Source: Planctomycetota bacterium
GTDB taxonomy: Bacteria; Planctomycetota; UBA1135
NCBI GenBank assembly: GCA_004295085.1
Contig: SHNF01000018.1
Location: 460,230-524,229 of the forward strand
Direction: 5' to 3'
Length of the DNA stretch: 64,000 nucleotides
Part shown: positions 57,123-64,000 of the stretch, piece after piece
Position numbering within the stretch: position 1 is the stretch's first letter
Layout: each line of letters begins with the position of its first letter
Translations under genes and position numbers: made by a program
The notes under the pieces: generated by a model
The model's input: only the letters and a program-made list of their open reading frames with translations
What the model was told of the DNA's origin: nothing
Databases searched by the model: none

Positions 57123-60100
57123 TCAGGCGCCGGCGGCCGGGCTGCAGGCCTCGCCGGCCGCGGGCACCGCGGGACACGGCTGGCGCGCGCTTGCCGCGAG
57201 CTGCTGGTAGCGCAGCCAGCGCTCGTCGATGTCCTGCTGCGCCAGCTCGAGCAGGCGCTGCGCCTCCTGCGGGTCCTGGCGCGCGAGCATGGTGAAGCGC
57301 GCTTCCCCGGCGGCGAACTCCTGGAACGGGATGCGCGGCTTGTGGCTGTCGAGCTGGAACGGGTGGCCGCCGCCGGCCGCACGGCGCGGGTCGTGTCGGT
57401 AGAGCGGCCAGAATCCGCTCTGCGCCGCCGCCTTCTGGTGGCTCATGGACGTGGACATCTCGATGCCGTGGGCGATGCAGTGCGAATAGGCGATGATCAG
57501 CGACGGCCCGCCCCAGCTCTCGGCCTCCACGAAGGCCCGGATGGTCTGTTTCGGGTTGGCGCCCAGGGCGACCTGGGCCACGTAGACATCGCCGTAGGTC
57601 GTGGCGATCAGGCCCAGGTCCTTCTGGCGCCCCGTCTTGCCGCCGGCGGCGAAGCGCGCCACGGCCCCGCGCGGCGTGGCCTTGGAGGCCTGCCCGCCGG
57701 TGTTGCTGTACACCCCGGTGTCGAGCACGAGCAGGTTGACGTCGCGGCCGCTGGCGAGCACGTGGTCGAGCCCGCCGTAGCCGATGTCGTAGGCCCAGCC
57801 GTCGCCGCCGACGATCCAGACGCTGCGCGGGACCAGCACGCCGCTGATCGCGAGCAGGCGGCGCGCGTCCTCGCCGTCGAGATTGCGCAGGCGCTCCGCC
57901 AGCGCCGCGACGCGCTGGCGCTGGGCCGCGAGCGCCGCCTCGTCGCGCGGGCAGTCGCGGAGCAGGGGCTCGACCACGGCGTCGCCGAGCGTGCCGGACA
58001 GCCGGCGCAGCAGCTGGCGCGCGTAGTCGAGCTGCTGGTCCAGCGCCAGGCGCATGCCCAGGCCGAACTCGGCGTTGTCCTCGAACAGCGAATTGGACCA
58101 GGCCGGCCCGCGCCCCTCCAGGTTGGTGCTCCACGGCGTCGTCGGCAGGTTTCCGCCGAAGATGGAGGAGCAGCCCGTCGCGTTGGCGATCAGCGCCCGC
58201 TCGCCGAAGAGCTGGCTCAGGAGCTTGAGATAAGGCGTCTCGCCGCAGCCGGAGCAGGCGCCCGAGAATTCGAACAGCGGCTGGAGCAGCTGCGAGCCCT
58301 TGACCGACGCGACGTCCAGCGCGCTCCGGTCCGCCTCCGGAAGCTGCAGGAAGAAGTCGAAGCCGGCCTTCTCGCGCTCCAGGTGCGGATCCTTCGCTTC
58401 CATGCGCAGGGACTTGCGATCCGCGGGATCCTTGCCGTGTGCCGGGCACACGTCCACGCACACGCCGCAGCCGGTGCAGTCCTCCGGCGCCACCTGCACG
58501 GTCAGGCACTCGCCCGGCAGGTCCTTGGCCGTGCGCCGGCGGTGGCGGAAGCCTGCCGGAGCCTGCGCCAGCTCCGCCGCGTCGTAGGTCTTGATCCGGA
58601 TCGCCGCGTGCGGGCACACCAGCGCGCACAGCGAGCACTCGATACAGAGGGCCTCGTCCCAGATCGGGATCTCGACCGCGATGCCACGCTTCTCCCAGCG
58701 CGCCGTGCCCACCGGGAAGGTGCCGTCCACCGGCAGCGCGCTCACCGGCAGCAGGTCGCCCTTGCCGGCGAGCAGCATGCCGGTGACGCGCTGGACGAAA
58801 TCGCTGGCAGCGGCGGCGGGCCGCGCGCGCCGCACGCCGCCGCGCGGCGCCGCGGGCACGTCCACGCGGCGCAGTGCCGCGAGCGCGCCGTCCACCGCGG
58901 CGAAGTTGCGCTGCAGCACGGCCTCGCCGCGCTTGCCGTAGGTGTCCCGGATCGCGTCCTTGATGCGCTGCACCGCCTCCGCGCGCGGGAGGATCTCCGC
59001 CAGGGCGAAGAAGCAGGCCTGCATCACCGTGTTGATGCGGCCGCCGAGGCCGGCCTCCCGCGCCACCGCCGCCGCGTCCACCACCCAGAGATGGAGCGCC
59101 TTGGCGATGATCTGTTCCTGCGCCTCGATCGGCAGCCGCTCCCACACCTCCTCCGCCGGGTACGGACTGTTCAGCAGGAAGGTCGCTCCGGGCGCCGCCG
59201 TCGCCAGCACGTCCATGCGCTCCAGGAAGTGGAACTGGCTGGAGGAGACGAAGCCGGCGCTGCCGATCAGGTAGGTGCTGTGGATCGGGCGCGGCCCGAA
59301 GCGCAGGTGCGAGACGGTGACCGCGCCGGACTTCTTGCTGTCGTAGACGAAGTAGCCCTGCGCGTACAAGGGAGTGCCGGCGCCGACGATCTTCACCGAG
59401 TTCTTGGCCGCGCCCACGGTGCCGTCGGCGCCCAGCCCGTAGAACACGGCGCGGCGGACGTCGGCCGGCTCGGTCTCGAAGGCCGGGTCCCAGCGCAGGC
59501 TCGTGCGCGTGACATCGTCGTGGATCCCGATCGTGAAGTGGTTCTTCGGCTCCGGCCGCGCCAGCTCCTCCAGCACCGCGGCGGCCATGGCGGGAGTGAA
59601 TTCCTTGGAGCTCAGACCGTAGCGGCCGCCCACGACCCTGGGCAGGCTGCCGCTCCAGGCCTCCGCCAGGGCGCTGAGGACGTCGAGGTACAACGGCTCG
59701 CCGACCGAGCCCGGCTCCTTGGTCCGGTCCAGCACGGCGACTCGGCGCACGCTCCGCGGCAGGGCGGCGGCAAGGGCGGAGGCGTCGAACGGCCGGTACA
59801 GGCGCACGCGCAGCAGGCCGACCCGGCCGCCGCGGGCGTTCAGCGCGTCCACGGCTTCCTGGGCCGCGCCGCAGCCGGAGCCCATCATCACCAGCACCCG
59901 CTCGGCGTCCGGCGCGCCGGTGTAGTCGAAGCTGCGGTAGCGGCGTCCGGTGAGCTCGCCCAGCCGGTCCATGGCCTCCTGGACCAGCGCGGGGACCCGC
60001 AGATAGAACGGATTCGCCGCTTCCCGGGCCTGGAAGAACACGTCCGGGTTCTGGGACGAGCCCCGCAGCACCGGGCGGTCGGGATTGAGGGCGCGCCCGC

Positions 60101-60710
60101 GGTGGGCCTGGACCAGGGCCTCCGGCAGCAAGGCCGCCAGCACCTCGTCGCCGAGCCGCTCGATCTTGACAACCTCGTGCGAGGTGCGGAAGCCGTCCAT
60201 GAAATGCAGGAACGGCACGCGTGACTCCAGAGTGGCCGCGTGCGCGATCAGCGCCAGGTCATGGGCCGACTGCACCGAGTCGGCGCACAGCATGGCCCAG
60301 CCGGTGGTGCGCGCCGCCATGACGTCGCTGTGGTCGCCGAAGATGGACAACGCGTGCGTGGCCACGGTCCTGGCCGCCACGTGGATCACGGCCGGGGACA
60401 GCTCGCCGGCGATCTTGAACATGTTGGGGATCATCAGCAGCAGGCCCTGGGACGCGGTGAAGGTCGTGCACAAGGATCCTGCCTGGAGCGCGCCGTGCAC
60501 CGCCCCGGCCGCGCCGCCCTCGCTCTGCATCTCCACCACCGCCGGCGTCGCTCCCCACAGGTTGCCCCGCCCCTCGGCCGCCCACTCATCGGCGAGCTCA
60601 CCCATCGTCGAGGCCGGCGTGATCGGGTAGATCGCGATGACCTCGCTCGCCCGGTAGGCGACCGACGCGACCGCCTCATTGCCGTCGAGGATGACGTGTT
60701 CTCCCTGCAT
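57123..60710 (-). CDS. nifJ: Pyruvate:ferredoxin (flavodoxin) oxidoreductase, homodimeric type
   Basis: 1195 residues from ATG 60710, which has a GGAGGG site; a longer frame to 60755 lacks homology. It converts pyruvate and CoA to acetyl-CoA and CO2, reducing ferredoxin or flavodoxin. Domains in order: pyrimidine-binding (DGNEAVASVAYRASEVIAIYPITPAS), transketolase C-like (VLVMMGSGCGAAQEAVD), the gamma domain (FYGLGADGTVGAAKNSVKI), ferredoxin domain with two CxxCxxC...CP motifs (CIECSLCALVCP, CTGCGVCVDVCP), and TPP domain (ACSGCGETPYLKLL, GDGWAYDIGYGGLDHVLASG, NTGGQASKATPRGA). All regions are intact. It implies ferredoxin-dependent pyruvate metabolism, active under low oxygen or facultatively. 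Confidence 0.97.
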   Translation of the reverse strand: MQGEHVILDGNEAVASVAYRASEVIAIYPITPASTMGELADEWAAEGRGNLWGATPAVVEMQSEGGAAGAVHGALQAGSLCTTFTASQGLLLMIPNMFKIAGELSPAVIHVAARTVATHALSIFGDHSDVMAARTTGWAMLCADSVQSAHDLALIAHAATLESRVPFLHFMDGFRTSHEVVKIERLGDEVLAALLPEALVQAHRGRALNPDRPVLRGSSQNPDVFFQAREAANPFYLRVPALVQEAMDRLGELTGRRYRSFDYTGAPDAERVLVMMGSGCGAAQEAVDALNARGGRVGLLRVRLYRPFDASALAAALPRSVRRVAVLDRTKEPGSVGEPLYLDVLSALAEAWSGSLPRVVGGRYGLSSKEFTPAMAAAVLEELARPEPKNHFTIGIHDDVTRTSLRWDPAFETEPADVRRAVFYGLGADGTVGAAKNSVKIVGAGTPLYAQGYFVYDSKKSGAVTVSHLRFGPRPIHSTYLIGSAGFVSSSQFHFLERMDVLATAAPGATFLLNSPYPAEEVWERLPIEAQEQIIAKALHLWVVDAAAVAREAGLGGRINTVMQACFFALAEILPRAEAVQRIKDAIRDTYGKRGEAVLQRNFAAVDGALAALRRVDVPAAPRGGVRRARPAAAASDFVQRVTGMLLAGKGDLLPVSALPVDGTFPVGTARWEKRGIAVEIPIWDEALCIECSLCALVCPHAAIRIKTYDAAELAQAPAGFRHRRRTAKDLPGECLTVQVAPEDCTGCGVCVDVCPAHGKDPADRKSLRMEAKDPHLEREKAGFDFFLQLPEADRSALDVASVKGSQLLQPLFEFSGACSGCGETPYLKLLSQLFGERALIANATGCSSIFGGNLPTTPWSTNLEGRGPAWSNSLFEDNAEFGLGMRLALDQQLDYARQLLRRLSGTLGDAVVEPLLRDCPRDEAALAAQRQRVAALAERLRNLDGEDARRLLAISGVLVPRSVWIVGGDGWAYDIGYGGLDHVLASGRDVNLLVLDTGVYSNTGGQASKATPRGAVARFAAGGKTGRQKDLGLIATTYGDVYVAQVALGANPKQTIRAFVEAESWGGPSLIIAYSHCIAHGIEMSTSMSHQKAAAQSGFWPLYRHDPRRAAGGGHPFQLDSHKPRIPFQEFAAGEARFTMLARQDPQEAQRLLELAQQDIDERWLRYQQLAASARQPCPAVPAAGEACSPAAGA

Positions 60711-60793
60711 GGCGACCCTCCGGGCTCCTGATAAGCCGTGCGCGCGGCTTGGCAAGTGCAGGGAAGGCAGCCGCGCGGCGCCGGCTGCGCCCG

Positions 60794-62263
60794 CTAGGCC
60801 GCGCGCGGCAGCAGGATCTGGATGACCGCGCCGCCGTCGTTGGGCAGCACGGCGAGGCTGCCGCCGAGGGCGCTGAGCAGGTTGCGGGAGATGGCGAGGC
60901 TCAGTCCGGCACCGCGCGCGCCGGCGCTGAAGAACGGCTGTGACGCTTCCTCGGAGATGCCGGGGCCGTTGTCCCGGAACAGGATGCGCGCACGCGCGCC
61001 GTCCTCCTCCAGCCGCAGCCGGATCTCGCAGCCGTGTCCGCAGGCCCGCAGCGCGTTCTCGAACAGGTTGCGCAGCACTTGCTCGAGGAACACCGGATCG
61101 ATCCAGGCCTGGGGCCGCGCCAGCATCTCGAGGCGCAGCGCGGCGCGGTGGCCGTCCGCCTCTCCGGCCATGCGCCGGGTCCAGTCCTCGAGCCAGGCCG
61201 CGAGGTCCACGCGCTCGGTGCGCGGCTGCGCCGGGCGCCCGAAGCGCAGGAGATCGGTCACGGTGTGATCGAGGCGCGCGATCTCGCGCGCGATCTCGTC
61301 GAAGACCTGCTCCTCCTCGGGGCCGGGATCGAGGCGGCGGCGCAGCACCTGCAGCGCGCCGTGGATCCCGGCCAGCGGATTGCGCACCTCGTGCGCCACC
61401 TGGGCCGCGATCTCGCCGATCTCGGCGAGCTGGCGCGCCGCCTTCAACTCCTGCTTGAGCCGCTCCGGCTCGGTGATGTCGCGCAGGATGACGGCGCAGC
61501 CGGCCATCTCGCCCTTGCGGTTGCGGATCACGGTGCGCGTGAGCGACACCAGCCGCTCCTGCCCGTCGCGGGTGCGCCGCCGTGTCACGTAGTGGCGCAG
61601 CGTCCCGGTGCGCTCGGTTTCGGCCTGGATGAGCTCCAGCTCCCCGCGCCGGCGCAGGTCCTCCGGCAGGAGCAGGTCGAAGGATCGCCCGATGGCCTCC
61701 TCCGCGCGGTAGCCGAACAAGGTCTCCGCGCCCTTGTTCCAGGCGCGGATGCGCTGCTGCGTGTCCACGAACAGGATGGCGTCGTCGCTGAGGTCCGCCA
61801 CCTGGGCGAGCTGGTGCGGCATCAGCGGGCCCGTGGCCGGGAGCCGGAAGTCCTCCGCTCGCAGCTCGGCGGCCGGCTCCACGCCGAAACGCAGGCGGCT
61901 GCAGCCGTGCTGCCGCTCCAGTTGCACCGACCGCCTCCGAGGGTCAGCGCCTTCCAGGAAGCCGGCGAGCCAGACCGCCTGCAGCGGCGTCGGGGCGGGC
62001 TCCTTGAGCAGGAAGGAGCCGCCGCTGCGCTCCAGGGGCAGCTCGGGCACACTGCGCAGGACCCGCTCGACCACGAGCAGCGGGTCCGTCTCCGGCTTCC
62101 CGCTGCGCTCCGCAGGGCCGGCCAGCTCCGCCGTCGAACCGCCGCAGCGGCGGCCGGCGCCCCGCACCACGGCTTCGAGCGCTTCTCGGCCGAAGTAGGG
62201 GGCGAGCTCCTGCTCCAGGCTGTCCAGGGTGGCGCAACAGATGGCCCAGGCCACGGCAGACAA
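60794..62263 (-). CDS. PAS-domain sensor histidine kinase (NtrB-like)
   Basis: 489 residues from TTG 62263 (GTG 62254 is an alternative). Residues 1-150 are a soluble domain I do not recognise (LDSLEQELAPYFGREALEAVVRG, LPLERSGGSFLLKEPAPTP). A PAS domain covers about 152-265 (SDDAILFVDTQQRIRAWNKGAETLFGY, MAGCAVILRDITE). The DHp domain has acceptor His291 in AQVAHEVRNPLAG. The HATPase follows: LRNLFENALRAC, RDNGPGISEE, GAGLSLAISRNLLSALGG. No membrane span, so it senses a cytoplasmic signal. Its probable partner is the NtrC-type regulator at 55717, although nifJ lies between. It is 83 bases upstream of nifJ on the same strand. Confidence 0.92.
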   Translation of the reverse strand: MSAVAWAICCATLDSLEQELAPYFGREALEAVVRGAGRRCGGSTAELAGPAERSGKPETDPLLVVERVLRSVPELPLERSGGSFLLKEPAPTPLQAVWLAGFLEGADPRRRSVQLERQHGCSRLRFGVEPAAELRAEDFRLPATGPLMPHQLAQVADLSDDAILFVDTQQRIRAWNKGAETLFGYRAEEAIGRSFDLLLPEDLRRRGELELIQAETERTGTLRHYVTRRRTRDGQERLVSLTRTVIRNRKGEMAGCAVILRDITEPERLKQELKAARQLAEIGEIAAQVAHEVRNPLAGIHGALQVLRRRLDPGPEEEQVFDEIAREIARLDHTVTDLLRFGRPAQPRTERVDLAAWLEDWTRRMAGEADGHRAALRLEMLARPQAWIDPVFLEQVLRNLFENALRACGHGCEIRLRLEEDGARARILFRDNGPGISEEASQPFFSAGARGAGLSLAISRNLLSALGGSLAVLPNDGGAVIQILLPRAA

Positions 62264-62323
62264 GGAATAGGCGCTCGGGGGGCCGTCCGCCAGCCCCCGG
62301 TGCGCTCGCTCGACGCCGGCCGG

Positions 62324-62329
62324 TTGACA
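62324..62329 (+). promoter_or_regulatory. Consensus -35 box upstream of cysteine-rich gene 3
   Basis: TTGACA, a perfect -35 hexamer, 68 bases before the ATG. No good -10 is found at 16-18 bases (candidates near TGCTGT at 62348-62353), so promoter activity is only suggested. Paralog 2 has a TTGACT in a similar place. Confidence 0.35.
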
Positions 62330-62397
62330 TCCCGGCGCCGTGTGGTCTGCTGTGAGGAGCTTCCGTCCTCTCCTTTCCCAGGCTCGGAGATGCAGCG

Positions 62398-63243
62398 ATG
62401 CACAGCAGGCACTGGATGCGACGACTGGCGCTGGCCGCCAGCGCGACGATCCCGGTCATGGCTCTGACGGGTGAGCGCGGCGGCGCGGCACCCGCGCCCT
62501 GGAAACCCGCGCCGGCGGCGGCCGCGGCCTTCCTGCAACGGCCCTCGAGCGTGCCGTGGTCGTCCGCGGCCGCAGGATCCGCGCGCGGGCACCTGCCGAG
62601 CTCGGTCCTGCCCTTCCTGGTGCTTGGCGGCGTGTGCTCGGTGGACACGACCGACCTCGGCAACCCTCCCGCCTGTTCCACCAACGCCGCTGCGGTGCGC
62701 TGTTCGGCCCTCAGTGACGCGCAGCAGCGCTGCTCGGCCTTGCTCAGCAGCGCTGGTGGCACGGCGGCGGCCTGCTCCGCCACCGGCGGGAACGGCGCGC
62801 GCTGCTCCGTGTTCCTGCCGCCCTTCAACCCGGTCGCCGGCTCGGCCTGCAGCGCCCTCGGCGGACCGCCGGGCACCAGCATCGCGTGCTCGGTCATCGC
62901 GCCCGGCGCGCGCCAGGGCTGCTCGGCCGAGAATCCGGCCCAGACCGCCGGCAACTTCTGCTCCACGCTGAGCGCCGGCGCCTCCGGCGGCGTGCACCAG
63001 TGCTCGGTGCTCAACGGCGGGAATCAGCGCAACTTCTGCTCGATGGTCAACTCGCCCGGGCTGTTCGCGACCACGAACTGCTCGACGCTGACGGCTGGTT
63101 CTGCGTGTTCGGTGCGCGCCGGCAGCCGCGGCGTGTGCACCAACTTCAACGGCGCGCCCACCGGCGTGTGCAGCGCGTTCGTGGCCGCGTCGCACTGCAG
63201 CGTCATCGGCGGCGGCGCCGGCTTCCTGTGCCGCTGGCCGTGA
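62398..63243 (+). CDS. Secreted cysteine-rich CS-repeat protein 3
   Basis: 281 residues from ATG 62398 (MHSRHWMRRLALAASATIPVMALTG, a signal peptide). The mature protein has 18 cysteines, nearly all in CSV/CSA/CST/CSM motifs. It shares the family landmarks: a Trp-rich leader, WSSAAAGSARGHLP, VCSVDTTD, QCSVLNGG, HCSVIGGG and the terminal LCRWP. Compared with paralogs 1 and 2 it lacks the CD cysteine in the CSAxCD pair. It is about 18 kb from the other two, yet nearly the same length, so family length is under constraint. The last 41 bases overlap the convergent glycosyltransferase gene. Function unknown. Confidence 0.85.
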   Translation: MHSRHWMRRLALAASATIPVMALTGERGGAAPAPWKPAPAAAAAFLQRPSSVPWSSAAAGSARGHLPSSVLPFLVLGGVCSVDTTDLGNPPACSTNAAAVRCSALSDAQQRCSALLSSAGGTAAACSATGGNGARCSVFLPPFNPVAGSACSALGGPPGTSIACSVIAPGARQGCSAENPAQTAGNFCSTLSAGASGGVHQCSVLNGGNQRNFCSMVNSPGLFATTNCSTLTAGSACSVRAGSRGVCTNFNGAPTGVCSAFVAASHCSVIGGGAGFLCRWP

Positions 63244-64000
63244 CCGGTACCTGAGACGCGGCCCGGCGCACCAGGCTGCGCCAGCCCCTGGCCTCCTGCT
63301 GCAGCGAGAAGCGCGCGCGGGCGCGGCGGCGCTGTTGCTGCGCCAGGCGGGAAGCCGCGCCTGGATCGTCGAGGAGCTGGCGCAGCTTGCGGCGGAGCTC
63401 GGCGTCCGTGCGGAAGAGGGCGGGAGCGCCGGGGAACTCGCGGTGGGCCGGGATGTCGCTGGCGAGGGCCGGGCGGCCGGCCGGCGCGGCCTCCAGCAAG
63501 GCGTTGGGCGGGCCCCCCTCGGCGCGGCTGGTGCTCAGGATCACGCGCGCGGCGCGGTAGTACGGGAGGAATCGTGCCCGCGGCACCGCGCCCAGCCAGC
63601 GCGCGAAGGTGTGGCGGCGCAGGTCCGCTTGCAGCCGGCGCGCGTAACGGGCATCGAGCGCCGGGCCCGCGACCCACAGGCGCAGTTGCGGCCGCTGCGC
63701 CGCCAGCGGCGCCAGCGCGGCGACGGCGCGGCGCGGGTCCTTCACGGCGCGGATGCCGGTCGGAACGAGGACGAGCTCGGTGCTCCCCTGTAGCGCCCGC
63801 AAGGCGCTCGGGCGCTGGCGGGTCCGCGGCAGCGGCAGCGCCGCCTGCGGGATGACGGTGATGCGATCCGCGGGCAGGCGGTAGGCGCGGCGTCCGGCCG
63901 CCGCGGCGGCGCGACCGAGGGCGACCAGGGCGGCGGCGCCCTGCGCGGCGGCGCGCGCCGCGGCCGGGATGCGGCCGTACAGGTCGGGGCCGGGGGAAAG
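63203..64000 (-). CDS. Glycosyltransferase family 4/1-type, C-terminal part, cut by window edge
   Basis: 266 residues open to the right edge of the window, so the N-terminal Rossmann half is incomplete. Present are ADRITVIPQAA (the domain linker region), LVLVPTGIRAVKDPRRAVAALAPLA, LRLWVAGPALD, WLGAVPRARFLPYYRAARVILSTSRAEGGPPNALLEAAPAGRPALASDIPAHREF. The AEGGPPNALLEA segment is the E-x7-E donor-binding motif of GT4 enzymes, and ALFRTDAELRRKLRQLLDD is the usual C-terminal helix. It transfers a sugar from an NDP-sugar or polyprenyl donor. The stop overlaps the cysteine-rich gene 3 by 41 bases. Acceptor unknown. Confidence 0.85.
   Translation of the reverse strand, partial: LSPGPDLYGRIPAAARAAAQGAAALVALGRAAAAAGRRAYRLPADRITVIPQAALPLPRTRQRPSALRALQGSTELVLVPTGIRAVKDPRRAVAALAPLAAQRPQLRLWVAGPALDARYARRLQADLRRHTFARWLGAVPRARFLPYYRAARVILSTSRAEGGPPNALLEAAPAGRPALASDIPAHREFPGAPALFRTDAELRRKLRQLLDDPGAASRLAQQQRRRARARFSLQQEARGWRSLVRRAASQVPVTASGTGSRRRRR

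Overview
The window is GC-rich, densely packed bacterial chromosome. No rRNA, tRNA, CRISPR array, insertion sequence or phage module was seen. The gene content suggests a heterotroph of Planctomycetota type or a close relative: an ECF sigma factor with a large membrane-anchored C-terminal extension, secreted S8 and M64 peptidases, GH127 and GH172-type glycosidases, carboxypeptidase-regulatory-like beta-sandwich proteins, and unusual multidomain fusions. This placement is an inference from gene style, since no marker gene is present.

Layout. 1-5.6 kb: edge of a secreted hydrolase, a small unknown protein, a subtilisin-like protease, a fused trehalose-6-phosphate synthase/phosphatase and a diguanylate cyclase. 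5.6-18.6 kb: a tyrosine-phosphatase/M64 peptidase fusion, an aconitase-family enzyme bracketed by short dispersed repeats, a GH127 enzyme divergent from an endonuclease/exonuclease/phosphatase-fold protein, a GH172-type/glutathione-peroxidase fusion, a small receiver-like protein and the ECF sigma fusion. 18.6-22.3 kb: isocitrate/isopropylmalate-type dehydrogenase, a DUF1016 N-terminal remnant and an MmgE/PrpD protein.

22.6-42.5 kb is one long rightward run with many ATGA/GTGA stop-start overlaps. It begins with lysine 2,3-aminomutase, two D-Ala-D-Ala-ligase-like ATP-grasp proteins and a GNAT acetyltransferase, which look like an uncharacterised beta-lysine pathway. It continues with pirin, amidohydrolase, SDR epimerase, LhgO-like oxidase, malate/lactate-type dehydrogenase and a ribose-type ABC transporter with an inorganic pyrophosphatase inside it, which looks like uptake and oxidation of a sugar or sugar acid. 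It ends with a beta-sandwich protein and two coupled, paralogous polytopic membrane proteins.

42.6-44.5 kb holds two tandem members, and 62.4-63.2 kb a third, of a secreted cysteine-rich family of about 282 residues. These proteins are built from repeated Cys-Ser motifs and end in Cys-x-Trp-Pro; I do not recognise the family. 44.5-57 kb: a secreted esterase-like protein, an ArfB-like release factor, thioredoxin reductase, a probable globin-coupled hybrid kinase with a response regulator, and a leftward tetraheme cytochrome - FeS - NrfD - small cytochrome - citrate synthase operon; then a primary-type sigma factor and an NtrC-type regulator. 57-64 kb: pyruvate:ferredoxin oxidoreductase, a PAS histidine kinase, the third cysteine-rich protein and the edge of a glycosyltransferase.

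Citrate synthase, aconitase-family enzyme, isocitrate-type dehydrogenase and pyruvate:ferredoxin oxidoreductase give central carbon metabolism with ferredoxin-linked pyruvate oxidation. The cytochrome/FeS/NrfD set implies a quinone-linked respiratory branch.
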